A stretch of DNA of 27,169 nt from Candidatus Parcubacteria bacterium (GTDB taxonomy: Bacteria > Patescibacteriota > Microgenomatia > UBA12405): assembly GCA_023443725.1 (NCBI GenBank), contig JAEZTF010000012.1:1-27169 (forward strand), in the 5' to 3' direction. Numbering within the stretch: the stretch's first letter is position 1; each line of letters begins with the position of its first letter. The notes below the pieces were generated by a model. It did no database searches, was not told the origin of the DNA, and worked only from the letters and a program-made list of their open reading frames with translations. This document shows, one piece after another, positions 1 to 7,414 of the stretch. The position numbers were made by a program, and so were the translations under genes.

Positions 1-2261
1 ATCATAACGATACCATCATCAGTAAGTTTGGCTAATTCGCCTTCAGAAACATTTGGAATATCTTTGGTTAATTCTTCACTCCCGAGTTTAGTTTCAACAA
101 CTTGAGCAACATATTCATAAATTTGGATATTAGTGAGAATATCTTCTTTAACTAATCTGTCGGAAATTAAGAATGAGTCTTCGTAATTTAAACCATCAAT
201 TTCAGCGTAAGCTACAAGTAAATTTCTACCAATTGATAATTCCCCACCATCTGTTGACGGGCCATCAATAAGTAAATCACCAGCTTTAACTACGTCACCA
301 ACATTAACAACTGTTTTTTGATTGTAACAAGTACCATATGGTGAAGTTCTTTCAAATTTAGTTAAGAAATAAGTTTCAGTTTTTCCATCTGCACTAATTT
401 CACTTTGATCAAAATGAGTTGGTTCAACTTTCTTATCTAAAGTAATGATAATTTTTTGAGCATCAGCAAAAGTTACTTTTCCACTGTGATTAGCTAAAAC
501 ACTACGATTCATAGATGAAGCGACTGCAGCTTCTATACCAGTACCAACTATTGGAGATTCTGGTGAAATTAAAGGAACTGCTTGAGTCTGCATGTGGGAT
601 CCCATAAGAGCACGAGTAGCATCGTCATGGTCAACAAATGGAATTAATGAAGCAGAAGCACCAACGATTTCATTTGGAACTAAATCAATATAGCTAACTT
701 GTTCGATTGGACCTTCAACAAATTCACCTTGGAAACGAACTGGAACCCATTCTTGTTTGGTAATTCCATTTTCATCAAATTTAATACCAAGATGAGTAAT
801 TTTGTGACCATATTCATCATCAGCATCAAGATAGACAAAATCATCAGAGGCTTTGTAACCACCTTTAACTTTTTCTAATTTTCTGAATGGAGCTTCTAAG
901 AAACCATATTTATTAACTCGAGAATAAAGGGCAAGGTAAGTAACTAAACCGATGTTTTGACCTTCTGGAGAACGAACAGTACAAATACGACCATATTGAG
1001 AAGAATGAACGTCACGAATAGAGAAAGCAGCACGTTCTCTGGTTAAACCACCGACACCAACGACAGTAACTCTTCTTAAAAGATCGACTTCGGCTAAAGG
1101 ATTGGTTTGATCCAAAATAGCGGAAAGTTGGTTTGATCTAAAGAAAGTATTAAGTCCAGAAATTAATGGTTGAGGATTGATAAATTGGCTTGGAGTTGGT
1201 TTTTCTTTAGTAGAAATTAAAGACATTCTTTCTTTAACCATTCTTTCAAATCGAGCCATAGCAGGTCTGAGAGCAATTTGAGAAACGATTTCACCACAAC
1301 GACGTAATCTACGATTAGCTAAAGAATCAATATCATCAAGTCGAGTGACTTCGCCTTTTTGAAGTTGAGTTAAATATTTAATGGTAGCAATTAAATCTTC
1401 TTTTCTTAAAACCCAATTTTCTTTGTTAGTATCATCAAAATTAAAACCAAATTTTTTATTGACTTTATAACGACCAACATTACCTAATTCATAGGTGTGA
1501 AGATCGAAAAATCGATCATTAAAAAATCTTTGAGCATTTTCTAAAACTACAGGTTCGCCTGGTCGAAGTTTTCGATAAAATTCCAAAATAGCTTCTTCAG
1601 GAGTTTTGGAAACATCAGCTTGAATAGTGTGAGAAATATAATCACCGAATTCACCAATGAGTTGTTTATCATTCATTTGACAAGCAGCTCTCAAAATAAT
1701 GGTAGCTGGAAATTTCTTTTTACGATCGATTCGGGCAAAAATTACATCTTTTTTACCAATGAAAAATTCCAACCAAGAACCTTTACTAGGTCTAATTTCA
1801 GCATTGTAAAGAGTTTTACCAGTAGCTGGATCAACTTCACCAGTGAAATAAACACCAGGAGATCGGACTAATTGGTTAATAACACCTCTTTCAATACCAT
1901 TGATAATGAAAGTTCCCTCTTCAGTCATGGTGGGAAGATTTAAGAAGAAAACACTTTCTTCGGCCACATTACCAGTTCTTTTGTTGGTTAAAGTAGCTTT
2001 TATTTTTACAGGAATAGTGTAATTAAGACCTTTTTTCTTGGCTGTTTCAGGACTAATAGTGATTGGATCGTAGCTGAGTTCACCTAATTCAAGTTGCCAG
2101 TTGTTGCCGGTATAATCGGTAATTGGAGAGATTGACTGAACAGTTTCTTTGAGTTCGCGGTTGAGAAAGTCGTCCCAGGATTCTTTTTGAATATGTATTA
2201 AATCGAGCTTAGGAAGGTTTGGGTATTTTTTACCCCATTGAGTTCTTTTAACGGAAGGCAT
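1..2261 (-). CDS. rpoB: RNA polymerase beta subunit, 3' end cut off by the window
   Basis: This is the catalytic beta subunit of RNA polymerase. About 753 codons are visible from the ATG at 2261 (protein begins MPSVKRTQWGKKYP); the reading frame is still open at base 1, so the C-terminal third lies outside. Family landmarks are the early segment with TEEGTFIINGIERG and RSPGVYF, the rifampicin-pocket region coded at about 1056-1130, then GGLTRERAAFSIRDVH and RSPEGQNIGLV. The visible end, GELAKLTDDGIVM, is still typical RpoB. In the rifampicin pocket three drug-contacting positions differ from E. coli: Q513 is Ala, H526 is Leu and S531 is Thr. The gene is preceded by a promoter and a structured leader of about 71 nt rather than by ribosomal protein L10/L12 genes. 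The identification is certain; full length cannot be judged. Confidence 0.98.
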   Translation of the reverse strand, partial: MPSVKRTQWGKKYPNLPKLDLIHIQKESWDDFLNRELKETVQSISPITDYTGNNWQLELGELSYDPITISPETAKKKGLNYTIPVKIKATLTNKRTGNVAEESVFFLNLPTMTEEGTFIINGIERGVINQLVRSPGVYFTGEVDPATGKTLYNAEIRPSKGSWLEFFIGKKDVIFARIDRKKKFPATIILRAACQMNDKQLIGEFGDYISHTIQADVSKTPEEAILEFYRKLRPGEPVVLENAQRFFNDRFFDLHTYELGNVGRYKVNKKFGFNFDDTNKENWVLRKEDLIATIKYLTQLQKGEVTRLDDIDSLANRRLRRCGEIVSQIALRPAMARFERMVKERMSLISTKEKPTPSQFINPQPLISGLNTFFRSNQLSAILDQTNPLAEVDLLRRVTVVGVGGLTRERAAFSIRDVHSSQYGRICTVRSPEGQNIGLVTYLALYSRVNKYGFLEAPFRKLEKVKGGYKASDDFVYLDADDEYGHKITHLGIKFDENGITKQEWVPVRFQGEFVEGPIEQVSYIDLVPNEIVGASASLIPFVDHDDATRALMGSHMQTQAVPLISPESPIVGTGIEAAVASSMNRSVLANHSGKVTFADAQKIIITLDKKVEPTHFDQSEISADGKTETYFLTKFERTSPYGTCYNQKTVVNVGDVVKAGDLLIDGPSTDGGELSIGRNLLVAYAEIDGLNYEDSFLISDRLVKEDILTNIQIYEYVAQVVETKLGSEELTKDIPNVSEGELAKLTDDGIVM

Positions 2262-2285
2262 CTAAAGTTTAACTATTAATTATAA

Positions 2286-2327
2286 TCCCGGAAATCGGGA
2301 CACGCGAGTTATGTACCAACCGCTCGC
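2286..2327 (-). promoter_or_regulatory. structured rpoB leader with two hairpins
   Basis: Two short GC-rich inverted repeats lie in the predicted rpoB leader, against an AT-rich background. One pairs GCGAG (2304-2308) with CTCGC (2323-2327) across a 14-nt loop. The other pairs TCCCG (2286-2290) with CGGGA (2296-2300) across a 5-nt loop. Neither is followed by a clean U-run, so a simple terminator is unlikely. A role in controlling rpoB is inference. Confidence 0.4.
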
Positions 2328-2338
2328 AGAATGTACGA

Positions 2339-2367
2339 ATTATATCGCACGTGTCAATACTTAGCAA
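2339..2367 (-). promoter_or_regulatory. rpoB promoter
   Basis: On the minus strand a -35 box TTGCTA (2362-2367) is followed by exactly 17 nt and a perfect -10 box TATAAT (2339-2344). The predicted start of transcription is near 2332, giving a leader of about 71 nt before the rpoB ATG at 2261. Spacing and box quality make this one of the clearest promoters in the window. Confidence 0.75.
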
Positions 2368-2391
2368 CAGGCAGATTTTAGGTTAGAAAAA

Positions 2392-3525
2392 TTAGTTAAA
2401 TTTTAAGGTTTCTAAAATTCTTTCAAGTTCTAGTATTTTGTCAGTTGAAATGGAATTTATATATATTTCAAGCCTATTACTGGAAGGATTTAAAACTACA
2501 TAATTAAAAGACTTTCCCCCATTATATTTTTTAGCTTTTTGACCACTAATTATGAAATCAGATGATGATAAAGGATCCATACCGTTGGGTGGATTTAGAC
2601 CATAGTCTGTTATTCTCTGAACTTTATCACAAATATTCATTGAAATTAATGATCCGAGTTTTATTAACTGACATTGAGTGCCATATGCTTCATTGTTAGC
2701 TTTTGGTGATTCTGTGATTTTTAGAGTTGTTGGATAATTAAAGGAGAAATTATAATTTGAATTGGTATAAGTTTTCCAATCTTTGGGAATACTGGAAGTG
2801 GTGGCGGATTTGGTAGGAGTGATAGTGGTTTTTACAGCCGATTTGGTAGCAGTATTAGTTGGAATGATTTCACAAGCCATTTCAGTACAAGCGATAACAT
2901 CTGGAGCGGCAGTACAGCTACAAGTATTACAACCATCAGCTGCTTTAAAAGATTCACCAATACCGAGCGAAAGTCCATTGATATTACAAGCAACAACAGA
3001 ACTTGTTGGTGAAACTGTAGGAATTTCATCAGATGTGCTAGTTGATTTATTATTAGAAGTTAAAACAAAACCTAAAACACCAACGATACCAATAAAAATG
3101 AATAAAGAAACAAAGAAAAGAATCTTTGGAAAATTGGATGAACTATTTTCGATAATAGGAGTAATAGATTCATCTGGACTATCTGATCTGGTTTGATAAT
3201 TTAAGATTTCGTCAACTTGAGATTTAACTTCATTAATATTTGGTGTCGATTCTGGTTCTGTTGGAATAATTGGAGGAAGATTTTCTTTTAAACCTGTCAA
3301 TGGTTCTGGTTGAGGTTCTGGTTGAGGTTCTGGTTGAGGTTTGTCTTCTTGAGGTAACTCTAAAACTGGATCTGGAGCTTCTATTTTTAAAGAATTAATA
3401 TCTTTAAGAGATTTTGGTTCTTCAGTTTTTGGTTGATCATCAGTTTTTATTGGTTTTTGACTGGTTTGATCGGCATATTGATTTAATATATCTTGATATT
3501 GATTTTGTTGTTTGTTATCGTCCAT
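2392..3525 (-). CDS. single-pass membrane protein with cysteine-rich motif and PsbP-like C-terminus
   Basis: The protein has 377 residues and unknown function. Residues 1-130 are hydrophilic and acidic, with a PQPE repeat near 63-75. A single membrane segment spans about 134-156. A Thr/Ser-rich stretch follows, then a compact cysteine cluster: C180, C199, C202, C204, C213 and C218. Its CNTCSC...CTEMAC spacing resembles pacifastin or von Willebrand C-type small disulfide motifs. After a second Thr/Ser linker, residues 248-377 start with WKTYTNSNYNFSFNYP, the usual opening of PsbP-like domains. The N-terminus is probably cytoplasmic and the rest outside. No Shine-Dalgarno is seen at the ATG. 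The gene lies upstream of rpoB on the same strand and is divergent from the gene at 3589. Domain calls come from motif reading only. Confidence 0.85.
   Translation of the reverse strand: MDDNKQQNQYQDILNQYADQTSQKPIKTDDQPKTEEPKSLKDINSLKIEAPDPVLELPQEDKPQPEPQPEPQPEPLTGLKENLPPIIPTEPESTPNINEVKSQVDEILNYQTRSDSPDESITPIIENSSSNFPKILFFVSLFIFIGIVGVLGFVLTSNNKSTSTSDEIPTVSPTSSVVACNINGLSLGIGESFKAADGCNTCSCTAAPDVIACTEMACEIIPTNTATKSAVKTTITPTKSATTSSIPKDWKTYTNSNYNFSFNYPTTLKITESPKANNEAYGTQCQLIKLGSLISMNICDKVQRITDYGLNPPNGMDPLSSSDFIISGQKAKKYNGGKSFNYVVLNPSSNRLEIYINSISTDKILELERILETLKFN
3302..3337 (+). repeat. 12-bp tandem repeat, three copies
   Basis: Three identical head-to-tail copies of GGTTCTGGTTGA lie inside the membrane-protein gene. 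On the coding (minus) strand they specify the Gln-Pro-Glu-Pro repeat. Because the unit is a multiple of three, copy number could change without breaking the frame. Confidence 0.9.
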
Positions 3526-3554
3526 AGAATAATGTTCTCATTTGATAATAAATA

Positions 3555-3582
3555 TTGCAAATTTTTATTTAACTATTATTAT
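3555..3582 (+). promoter_or_regulatory. promoter of the Ig-like surface protein gene
   Basis: A -35-like TTGCAA (3555-3560), a 16-nt spacer and a -10-like TATTAT (3577-3582) end 6 nt before the ATG at 3589. Transcription would begin at the start codon itself, and no Shine-Dalgarno sequence is present. Confidence 0.5.
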
Positions 3583-3588
3583 TAAATT

Positions 3589-4068
3589 ATGAGAAATAAG
3601 TTTTGCTTGTTTTTGGTTTTTTTTATAATGTTATTTGGTTTAGTTAGGAGTAATGTTTTAGCAAGCGGTTTTAATATTAAATCTATTGGAGCAGTGAATA
3701 CAAGTGGTCTACAGCTATCTCATTGGTGGTATACAAATTCAAACCCAACAATTGTTGGAGAGGCACCATCTGGTAGTAGCGTGTCTATCTCGATTGATGG
3801 AACAGAAACTACAGTAACCGCAGATGAAAGTAATAATTGGAGCTATACTACGGGAGGTTTGAGTGATGGTGACCATTCTATTGCCGTAAGTAATAATGGT
3901 TCTACAATTAGTTTTACATTAACTACTGGAGCTAATAATGTTAATTGGGATGCAGTGGCAAAAACACCATCACAAACTCTACCAACGGTAGGAATAATAT
4001 TACCAACAGTGTTATTGTCCGCATCAGGTTTTGGATTTCTGTTTGCAGCTAAAAAAATAGCTAAATAA
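3589..4068 (+). CDS. secreted Ig-like protein with sortase-type C-terminal signal
   Basis: This 159-residue protein begins with a typical signal peptide (MRNK, then a hydrophobic run to about residue 25 ending VLASG). Residues about 52-114 form one bacterial Ig-like domain with alternating strands, opening with NPTIVGEAPSGSSVSISIDG. The C-terminus has the three parts of a cell-wall sorting signal: LPTVG at 131-135, a hydrophobic segment at about 136-153, and the basic tail KKIAK. The pentapeptide departs from the usual LPxTG by having Val at the Thr position. A sortase is coded 2.6 kb away, which makes surface anchoring plausible. Alternatively the last segment is simply a membrane anchor. 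The specific function is unknown. Confidence 0.85.
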   Translation: MRNKFCLFLVFFIMLFGLVRSNVLASGFNIKSIGAVNTSGLQLSHWWYTNSNPTIVGEAPSGSSVSISIDGTETTVTADESNNWSYTTGGLSDGDHSIAVSNNGSTISFTLTTGANNVNWDAVAKTPSQTLPTVGIILPTVLLSASGFGFLFAAKKIAK

Positions 4069-4079
4069 AATTGATTTGG

Positions 4080-4085
4080 TAAAAT
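4080..4085 (+). promoter_or_regulatory. -10 box 5 nt before the miaB-like start
   Basis: TAAAAT is followed by 5 nt and then the ATG at 4091. There is no Shine-Dalgarno. The position matches the leaderless pattern seen at other genes here and supports the ATG at 4091 as the start. Confidence 0.4.
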
Positions 4086-4090
4086 TGGTG

Positions 4091-5146
4091 ATGAAATTTT
4101 TTGTTCAAACATTTGGCTGTATTCAAAACACGGCTGACTCTGAAAAAGTTAAATCCTATTTTTTGGCAAAAGGTGAACAAGAAACTAAAAATTGGAAAGA
4201 AGCCGACATCGTTGTTGTTAATACTTGTATGGTTAGACAATCAGCTGAAAACAGAGCTTATGGTTTGATTAGGAATTGTCAAAAATTGAAAAAGAAAATA
4301 ATTGTTACTGGATGTTTGGTGGGAGTAATTAAAAAAAATTATCAAAAAAAAGCTGAAGTAATGAAGAATTTTAAAGGGGTAGAGTTTAGACCAATTGAAA
4401 AATTTAAGATAGATTATGAACCAATTAAGAAATTCAACGATACAATTTTGATACCAATAAGTTATGGTTGTAATAATATGTGCTCCTATTGCATTGTGCC
4501 TTTTGCTCGCGGACCTGAAGTATCAAGAAGCATGGAAGATATTTTGGATGAAGTAGATGAAGCGATAAAAAATGGAAATAAAAAAATCTTACTAATCGGA
4601 CAAAATGTTAATTCGTATGGTAGTGAATTTGGAGATTGTGGTTTTGTATCTATGGGTAAAAAAAGATTTAAAAGTTTATTCCCAGAATTACTTGAAAAAG
4701 TAGCTTTAAAAAACTCGGAAAAAATTTCTTTTGTAAGCAATAATCCTTGGGATTTTTCGGATGATTTAATTGATGTCATTGCTGAATATAAAAATATTGA
4801 TCGACTAATTCATTTACCATTTCAAGCTGGCGATGATGAAATCTTAAAAAAAATGAATCGAAATTATACTAAGCAAGAATATTTAGATTTGGTCAAAAAA
4901 ATCAAAGACAAAATTGAAGGAGTCAAAATAAGTACTGATATTATTATTGGTTTCCCTGGGGAAACTGATGAAAAGTTTGAAGAAACGGTAGATATCTGCC
5001 GACAAGTTGGGTTTGAAGTGGCTTATCTTAATAAATACTCCCCTAGACCCGGTACTGTCAGTGAAAAACTATACAAAGACGACGTGCCAATGAAAGTCAA
5101 AAAAGAAAGATGGGTAAGATTGGAAGAAATGATAAATAAAAAATAA
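4091..5146 (+). CDS. miaB: MiaB-like tRNA methylthiotransferase (radical SAM), TRAM-less
   Basis: The family adds a methylthio group to N6-isopentenyl-adenosine 37 of tRNA. From the ATG at 4091 the protein has 351 residues and begins MKFFVQTFGC. The N-terminal methylthiotransferase domain carries C10, C46 and C75, expected to hold one 4Fe-4S cluster. The radical SAM domain has C127, C131 and C134 in the CxxxCxxC motif for the second cluster. NVNSYG, IIIGFPGETDEKFEETV and YSPRPGTVSEKL are typical of MiaB. The protein stops soon after the radical SAM barrel, so the usual C-terminal TRAM RNA-binding domain (about 70 residues) is missing. A TTG 15 nt upstream would add MVKLV, but the family N-terminus and the -10 box favour this ATG. 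Another methylthiotransferase subfamily cannot be excluded. Confidence 0.88.
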   Translation: MKFFVQTFGCIQNTADSEKVKSYFLAKGEQETKNWKEADIVVVNTCMVRQSAENRAYGLIRNCQKLKKKIIVTGCLVGVIKKNYQKKAEVMKNFKGVEFRPIEKFKIDYEPIKKFNDTILIPISYGCNNMCSYCIVPFARGPEVSRSMEDILDEVDEAIKNGNKKILLIGQNVNSYGSEFGDCGFVSMGKKRFKSLFPELLEKVALKNSEKISFVSNNPWDFSDDLIDVIAEYKNIDRLIHLPFQAGDDEILKKMNRNYTKQEYLDLVKKIKDKIEGVKISTDIIIGFPGETDEKFEETVDICRQVGFEVAYLNKYSPRPGTVSEKLYKDDVPMKVKKERWVRLEEMINKK

Positions 5147-5154
5147 ATTTATTT
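5141..5154. repeat. 14-bp A/T palindrome at a convergent gene junction
   Basis: AAATAAATTTATTT is a perfect palindrome that overlaps the stop codons of the convergent miaB-like and mltG genes. It has no GC stem, so it is a poor intrinsic terminator. No other terminator is visible in this 6-nt intergenic gap. Confidence 0.5.
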
Positions 5155-6112
5155 ATAAGTGTTTAGCAATATTAGAATTGTGTTCTTCTAGGGTTTTGGC
5201 ATAATACATTTTGCCGTCGTTACCAGTGATGTAATAAAGATAATCTGATTCTGTTGGATGGAAAGCAGCGTAAAGAGAGTTGTAGCCTGGGCTGCAAATT
5301 GGTTTTGGTGGAAGACCAGGATTTTTGTAAGTGTTATAAGGAGAATCGATGGAAAAATCAGATTTAGATACTGGTTGCCAATATTTGGTAATATTTTTGG
5401 TTTGGCTATCACGAACGTATTGAACTGTGGCATCTAATTGAAGAGCCATATTGATATTAAATCGATTCATTAAAATTCCAGCAATCATTTTTTTGGATTC
5501 AAGTGACTTGCCTTCTCTTTCAAGTAAAGATGCTAAAACTAAAACTTGTTTATCTGTTAATTTAGTATTTGAATTTTCTTTGGCTTTAGTAAATTTTTGA
5601 TCAAAGTTGTCTTGAATTAAAGTGATTATTTGATCGGCAGTGTAATATTCTGGAATTAGATAGCTATCTGGGAAAAGATAACCTTCTTTAGTTTTAACTT
5701 TTGTCAAAAATTCTTGATTGGAAAAAGGTAAACCTTGGGGAAACAATAAAGCAACTTCTTCAATTCGAGAACCATCGATAATTTTTAACCAATAATCAGC
5801 AATTCCTCCGGTAGTTAATTTCTTGATAATTTCTGGAGTAGTTAAAGATGAAGATAAACGATAAGTACCAGATTGAATTTTTTTGTTTTGACGAGTTAAA
5901 AAAGAATATGCCAAAAATACGTAATGATTTTTGATAAGTTTTTTTTCTTCTAAATTTTGGCTGATAGTGATAATACTTTGACCATTTTCAATAATAAATA
6001 TTTTATTGGCAGTTTCAGAATTAACAGAAGTTAGATTTTTTTTGATAAAAATAAAACTACTAAGACCAATTAAACAGAATAAAATCAGTAGAATAAAAAA
6101 TATTTTTTTCAT
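5153..6112 (-). CDS. mltG: endolytic murein transglycosylase MltG
   Basis: MltG cleaves newly made peptidoglycan strands and is thought to end glycan synthesis near the inner membrane. The protein has 319 residues from the ATG at 6112. One N-terminal membrane helix lies at about 4-22. A LysM-like subdomain and then the YceG catalytic domain follow. EGYLFPDSY (about 143-151), the LASLLEREGKS motif with the likely catalytic Glu198, LQLDATVQY, and SPYNTYKNPGLPPKPICSPG are all conserved in the family. A TTG one codon upstream was rejected in favour of this ATG. A -10-like TAAACT lies 5 nt before the ATG, overlapping the stop of the zinc-ribbon gene. The gene stands at the end of a same-strand run with yqgF and a sortase, all fitting envelope work. 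Confidence 0.93.
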   Translation of the reverse strand: MKKIFFILLILFCLIGLSSFIFIKKNLTSVNSETANKIFIIENGQSIITISQNLEEKKLIKNHYVFLAYSFLTRQNKKIQSGTYRLSSSLTTPEIIKKLTTGGIADYWLKIIDGSRIEEVALLFPQGLPFSNQEFLTKVKTKEGYLFPDSYLIPEYYTADQIITLIQDNFDQKFTKAKENSNTKLTDKQVLVLASLLEREGKSLESKKMIAGILMNRFNINMALQLDATVQYVRDSQTKNITKYWQPVSKSDFSIDSPYNTYKNPGLPPKPICSPGYNSLYAAFHPTESDYLYYITGNDGKMYYAKTLEEHNSNIAKHL

Positions 6113-6117
6113 CAAAT

Positions 6118-6123
6118 AGTTTA
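6118..6123 (-). promoter_or_regulatory. -10-like box before mltG
   Basis: TAAACT on the minus strand ends 5 nt before the mltG ATG and shares bases with the stop codon of the upstream zinc-ribbon gene. The match to consensus is moderate, and the support is positional. Confidence 0.3.
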
Positions 6124-6318
6124 AATTTCATCAAAGAGAGCTCGACGATATTTATTTTGAGATTTATCGTAAATAAAAATTCGACCACATTGACAAGTAA
6201 CAGTCATTTGACCGCGAACTGGTTTTTCAACTCCTTTTTTGAGAGATGTGCCACAACCAACACAGCGACCTTGAGATAGTAACCAGGCTTGCATAGGAGC
6301 TATAAAGTTTTTGATCAT
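6121..6318 (-). CDS. small zinc-ribbon protein
   Basis: This is a 65-residue protein that begins MIKNFIAPMQAWL. It has two cysteine pairs, CVGC and CQC, spaced as in a short zinc ribbon, and a basic C-terminal half. The start chosen at 6318 lies 4 nt after the yqgF stop; a longer frame reaching to 6372 would overlap yqgF and was not used. Function is unknown. Its place between yqgF and mltG suggests co-expression with a nucleic-acid enzyme, and zinc ribbons often bind nucleic acid or protein partners, but nothing here proves either. Confidence 0.75.
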   Translation of the reverse strand: MIKNFIAPMQAWLLSQGRCVGCGTSLKKGVEKPVRGQMTVTCQCGRIFIYDKSQNKYRRALFDEI

Positions 6319-6322
6319 ATTT

Positions 6323-6697
6323 TTAATAAGTAGTAACTCGTCGAAGAATGACTGCTGCTGATATGGAATCAATTAATTTTTTATAGTTCTTCTTTTTTTT
6401 GTTATTTTCCAAAAATATCTGATCAGCTTCAATCGTACTAACAGCTTCTTCAACTGTTTCGATATCACATCTTATCATATTTTTAAGCTGATCGACAAAT
6501 TTTTTGGTGGTTTTGGCAAACTCACCTTCTGAAATTCCCACAAAAACTTTTTCTATTTGATATTGATCAATAATTTTTTGTAAAGAAGAAAATTTCTGAT
6601 CATCATTTTTAATTGGTGAGATTGGAGTAATGATCTCGTAAACAGAAACAGCTAAACCAATTCTTTTACTTCCATAATCAATAGCTAATAAGTTCAT
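6323..6697 (-). CDS. yqgF: YqgF/RuvX-family nuclease
   Basis: The family has an RNase H-like fold and is linked to Holliday junction resolution and, in E. coli, to 16S rRNA end processing. The protein has 124 residues, a little shorter than the usual 135-140. LLAIDYGSKRIGLAVS carries the first catalytic Asp (D7). IEKVFVGISEGEF is the second conserved strand. VEEAVSTIEA supplies the acidic residue of the third motif in place of the usual DERLT form, and DSISAAVIL supplies the last Asp (D110). The ATG at 6697 lies 5 nt after a TATAAT that overlaps the sortase stop codon. Which of the two known roles applies cannot be told from sequence. Confidence 0.92.
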   Translation of the reverse strand: MNLLAIDYGSKRIGLAVSVYEIITPISPIKNDDQKFSSLQKIIDQYQIEKVFVGISEGEFAKTTKKFVDQLKNMIRCDIETVEEAVSTIEADQIFLENNKKKKNYKKLIDSISAAVILRRVTTY

Positions 6698-6702
6698 AGC
6701 CG

Positions 6703-6708
6703 ATTATA
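6703..6708 (-). promoter_or_regulatory. -10 box before yqgF
   Basis: A perfect TATAAT on the minus strand ends 5 nt before the yqgF ATG. Its central TAA is the stop codon of the upstream sortase. No Shine-Dalgarno is present, so transcription would start at about the A of ATG. Confidence 0.5.
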
Positions 6709-7414
6709 AGGCAATTTCGGCCCTAACTACAAGTCGACGGAGATAGGTACCAGGAGGACTACAAGTAATGATAGAAAGAGTTTTTGTATCATACCTCTGA
6801 TCTAAAACTGAAAAATCATCAGCTTTGACCTCAAACATCTCACTGACAACATATTTATATTGACTACCATCATAGCTAAGAAGAATTTCATCACCAATTT
6901 TGAGAGTGTGAAGAGTAGCAAAAATAGAAACATACGATTTTGGATTAAATAATTGAGGCAAAACTGAGTGACCAAAAATAACAGTATTACCTAACTGTCC
7001 TGGCAAAGCGGTTTGTGGATATTGAATAAGACTTTTTTTAAGATCGCTACTACCTATAATAACCATGGCATCTTTTATTTTTAGTTTAGGGATAGAAAGA
7101 TAATACTTACCACCATTATCACTAGTAGTTAAATGATTTTGAGGAGAATTATTAGAATCAGAAGTAAACCAATTTGAAAGTTGAGTATAATCAGTACTAT
7201 CACCTAAAACAGAATAATTTTGGTTATAAGATTTAACAGACAAAGGATTAATGATTTGTTTTAGATTGGTAGAATATTGGATCTGAAACTTAATAATTGG
7301 AACAGTTACAAAAGCAATTAGTAAAAGACCTGATGCAAGAAATATTAAAGACAAATACTTTTTCTTTTTTTTATCTTTAGATTTTGTCTCTTTTTTTAGA
7401 TAGATATAACTCAC
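6704..7414 (-). CDS. sortase (class D/E-like) transpeptidase
   Basis: Sortases cleave a C-terminal sorting signal and attach the protein to the cell surface. This one has 236 residues: a lysine-rich cytoplasmic start, one membrane helix at about 20-42, a linker, then the sortase beta-barrel. NTVIFGHS carries the catalytic His149, and TLSIITCSPPGTYLRRL carries Cys218 with Arg226 or Arg227 as the third catalytic residue. The gene starts with GTG at 7414, and this GTG overlaps the TGA stop of the upstream gene (GTGA), a typical sign of translational coupling. A possible substrate with an LPTVG signal is coded at 3589. The class assignment is tentative. Confidence 0.92.
   Translation of the reverse strand: MSYIYLKKETKSKDKKKKKYLSLIFLASGLLLIAFVTVPIIKFQIQYSTNLKQIINPLSVKSYNQNYSVLGDSTDYTQLSNWFTSDSNNSPQNHLTTSDNGGKYYLSIPKLKIKDAMVIIGSSDLKKSLIQYPQTALPGQLGNTVIFGHSVLPQLFNPKSYVSIFATLHTLKIGDEILLSYDGSQYKYVVSEMFEVKADDFSVLDQRYDTKTLSIITCSPPGTYLRRLVVRAEIAL

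Noticed and set aside
2783..3196. Plus-strand open frame of 137 codons
   Set aside because: It is antisense to the membrane-protein gene, whose own frame has clear domains.
3302..3337. Possible CRISPR or regulatory repeat
   Set aside because: The copies are directly adjacent without spacers and code in frame for a Gln-Pro-Glu-Pro repeat.
4076..4090. Upstream TTG start for the MiaB-like gene
   Set aside because: It would add MVKLV before the family-typical N-terminus and would overlap the -10 box; the ATG at 4091 fits better.
5141..5154. Bidirectional terminator between the convergent miaB-like and mltG genes
   Set aside because: The palindrome contains only A and T, so the stem would be too weak.
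6113..6115. TTG start one codon before the mltG ATG
   Set aside because: An ATG follows directly, and there is no ribosome-site support for TTG.
6319..6372. Longer N-terminus for the zinc-ribbon protein
   Set aside because: It would overlap yqgF by 50 nt; the ATG at 6318 lies just after the yqgF stop, as expected in a tight operon.
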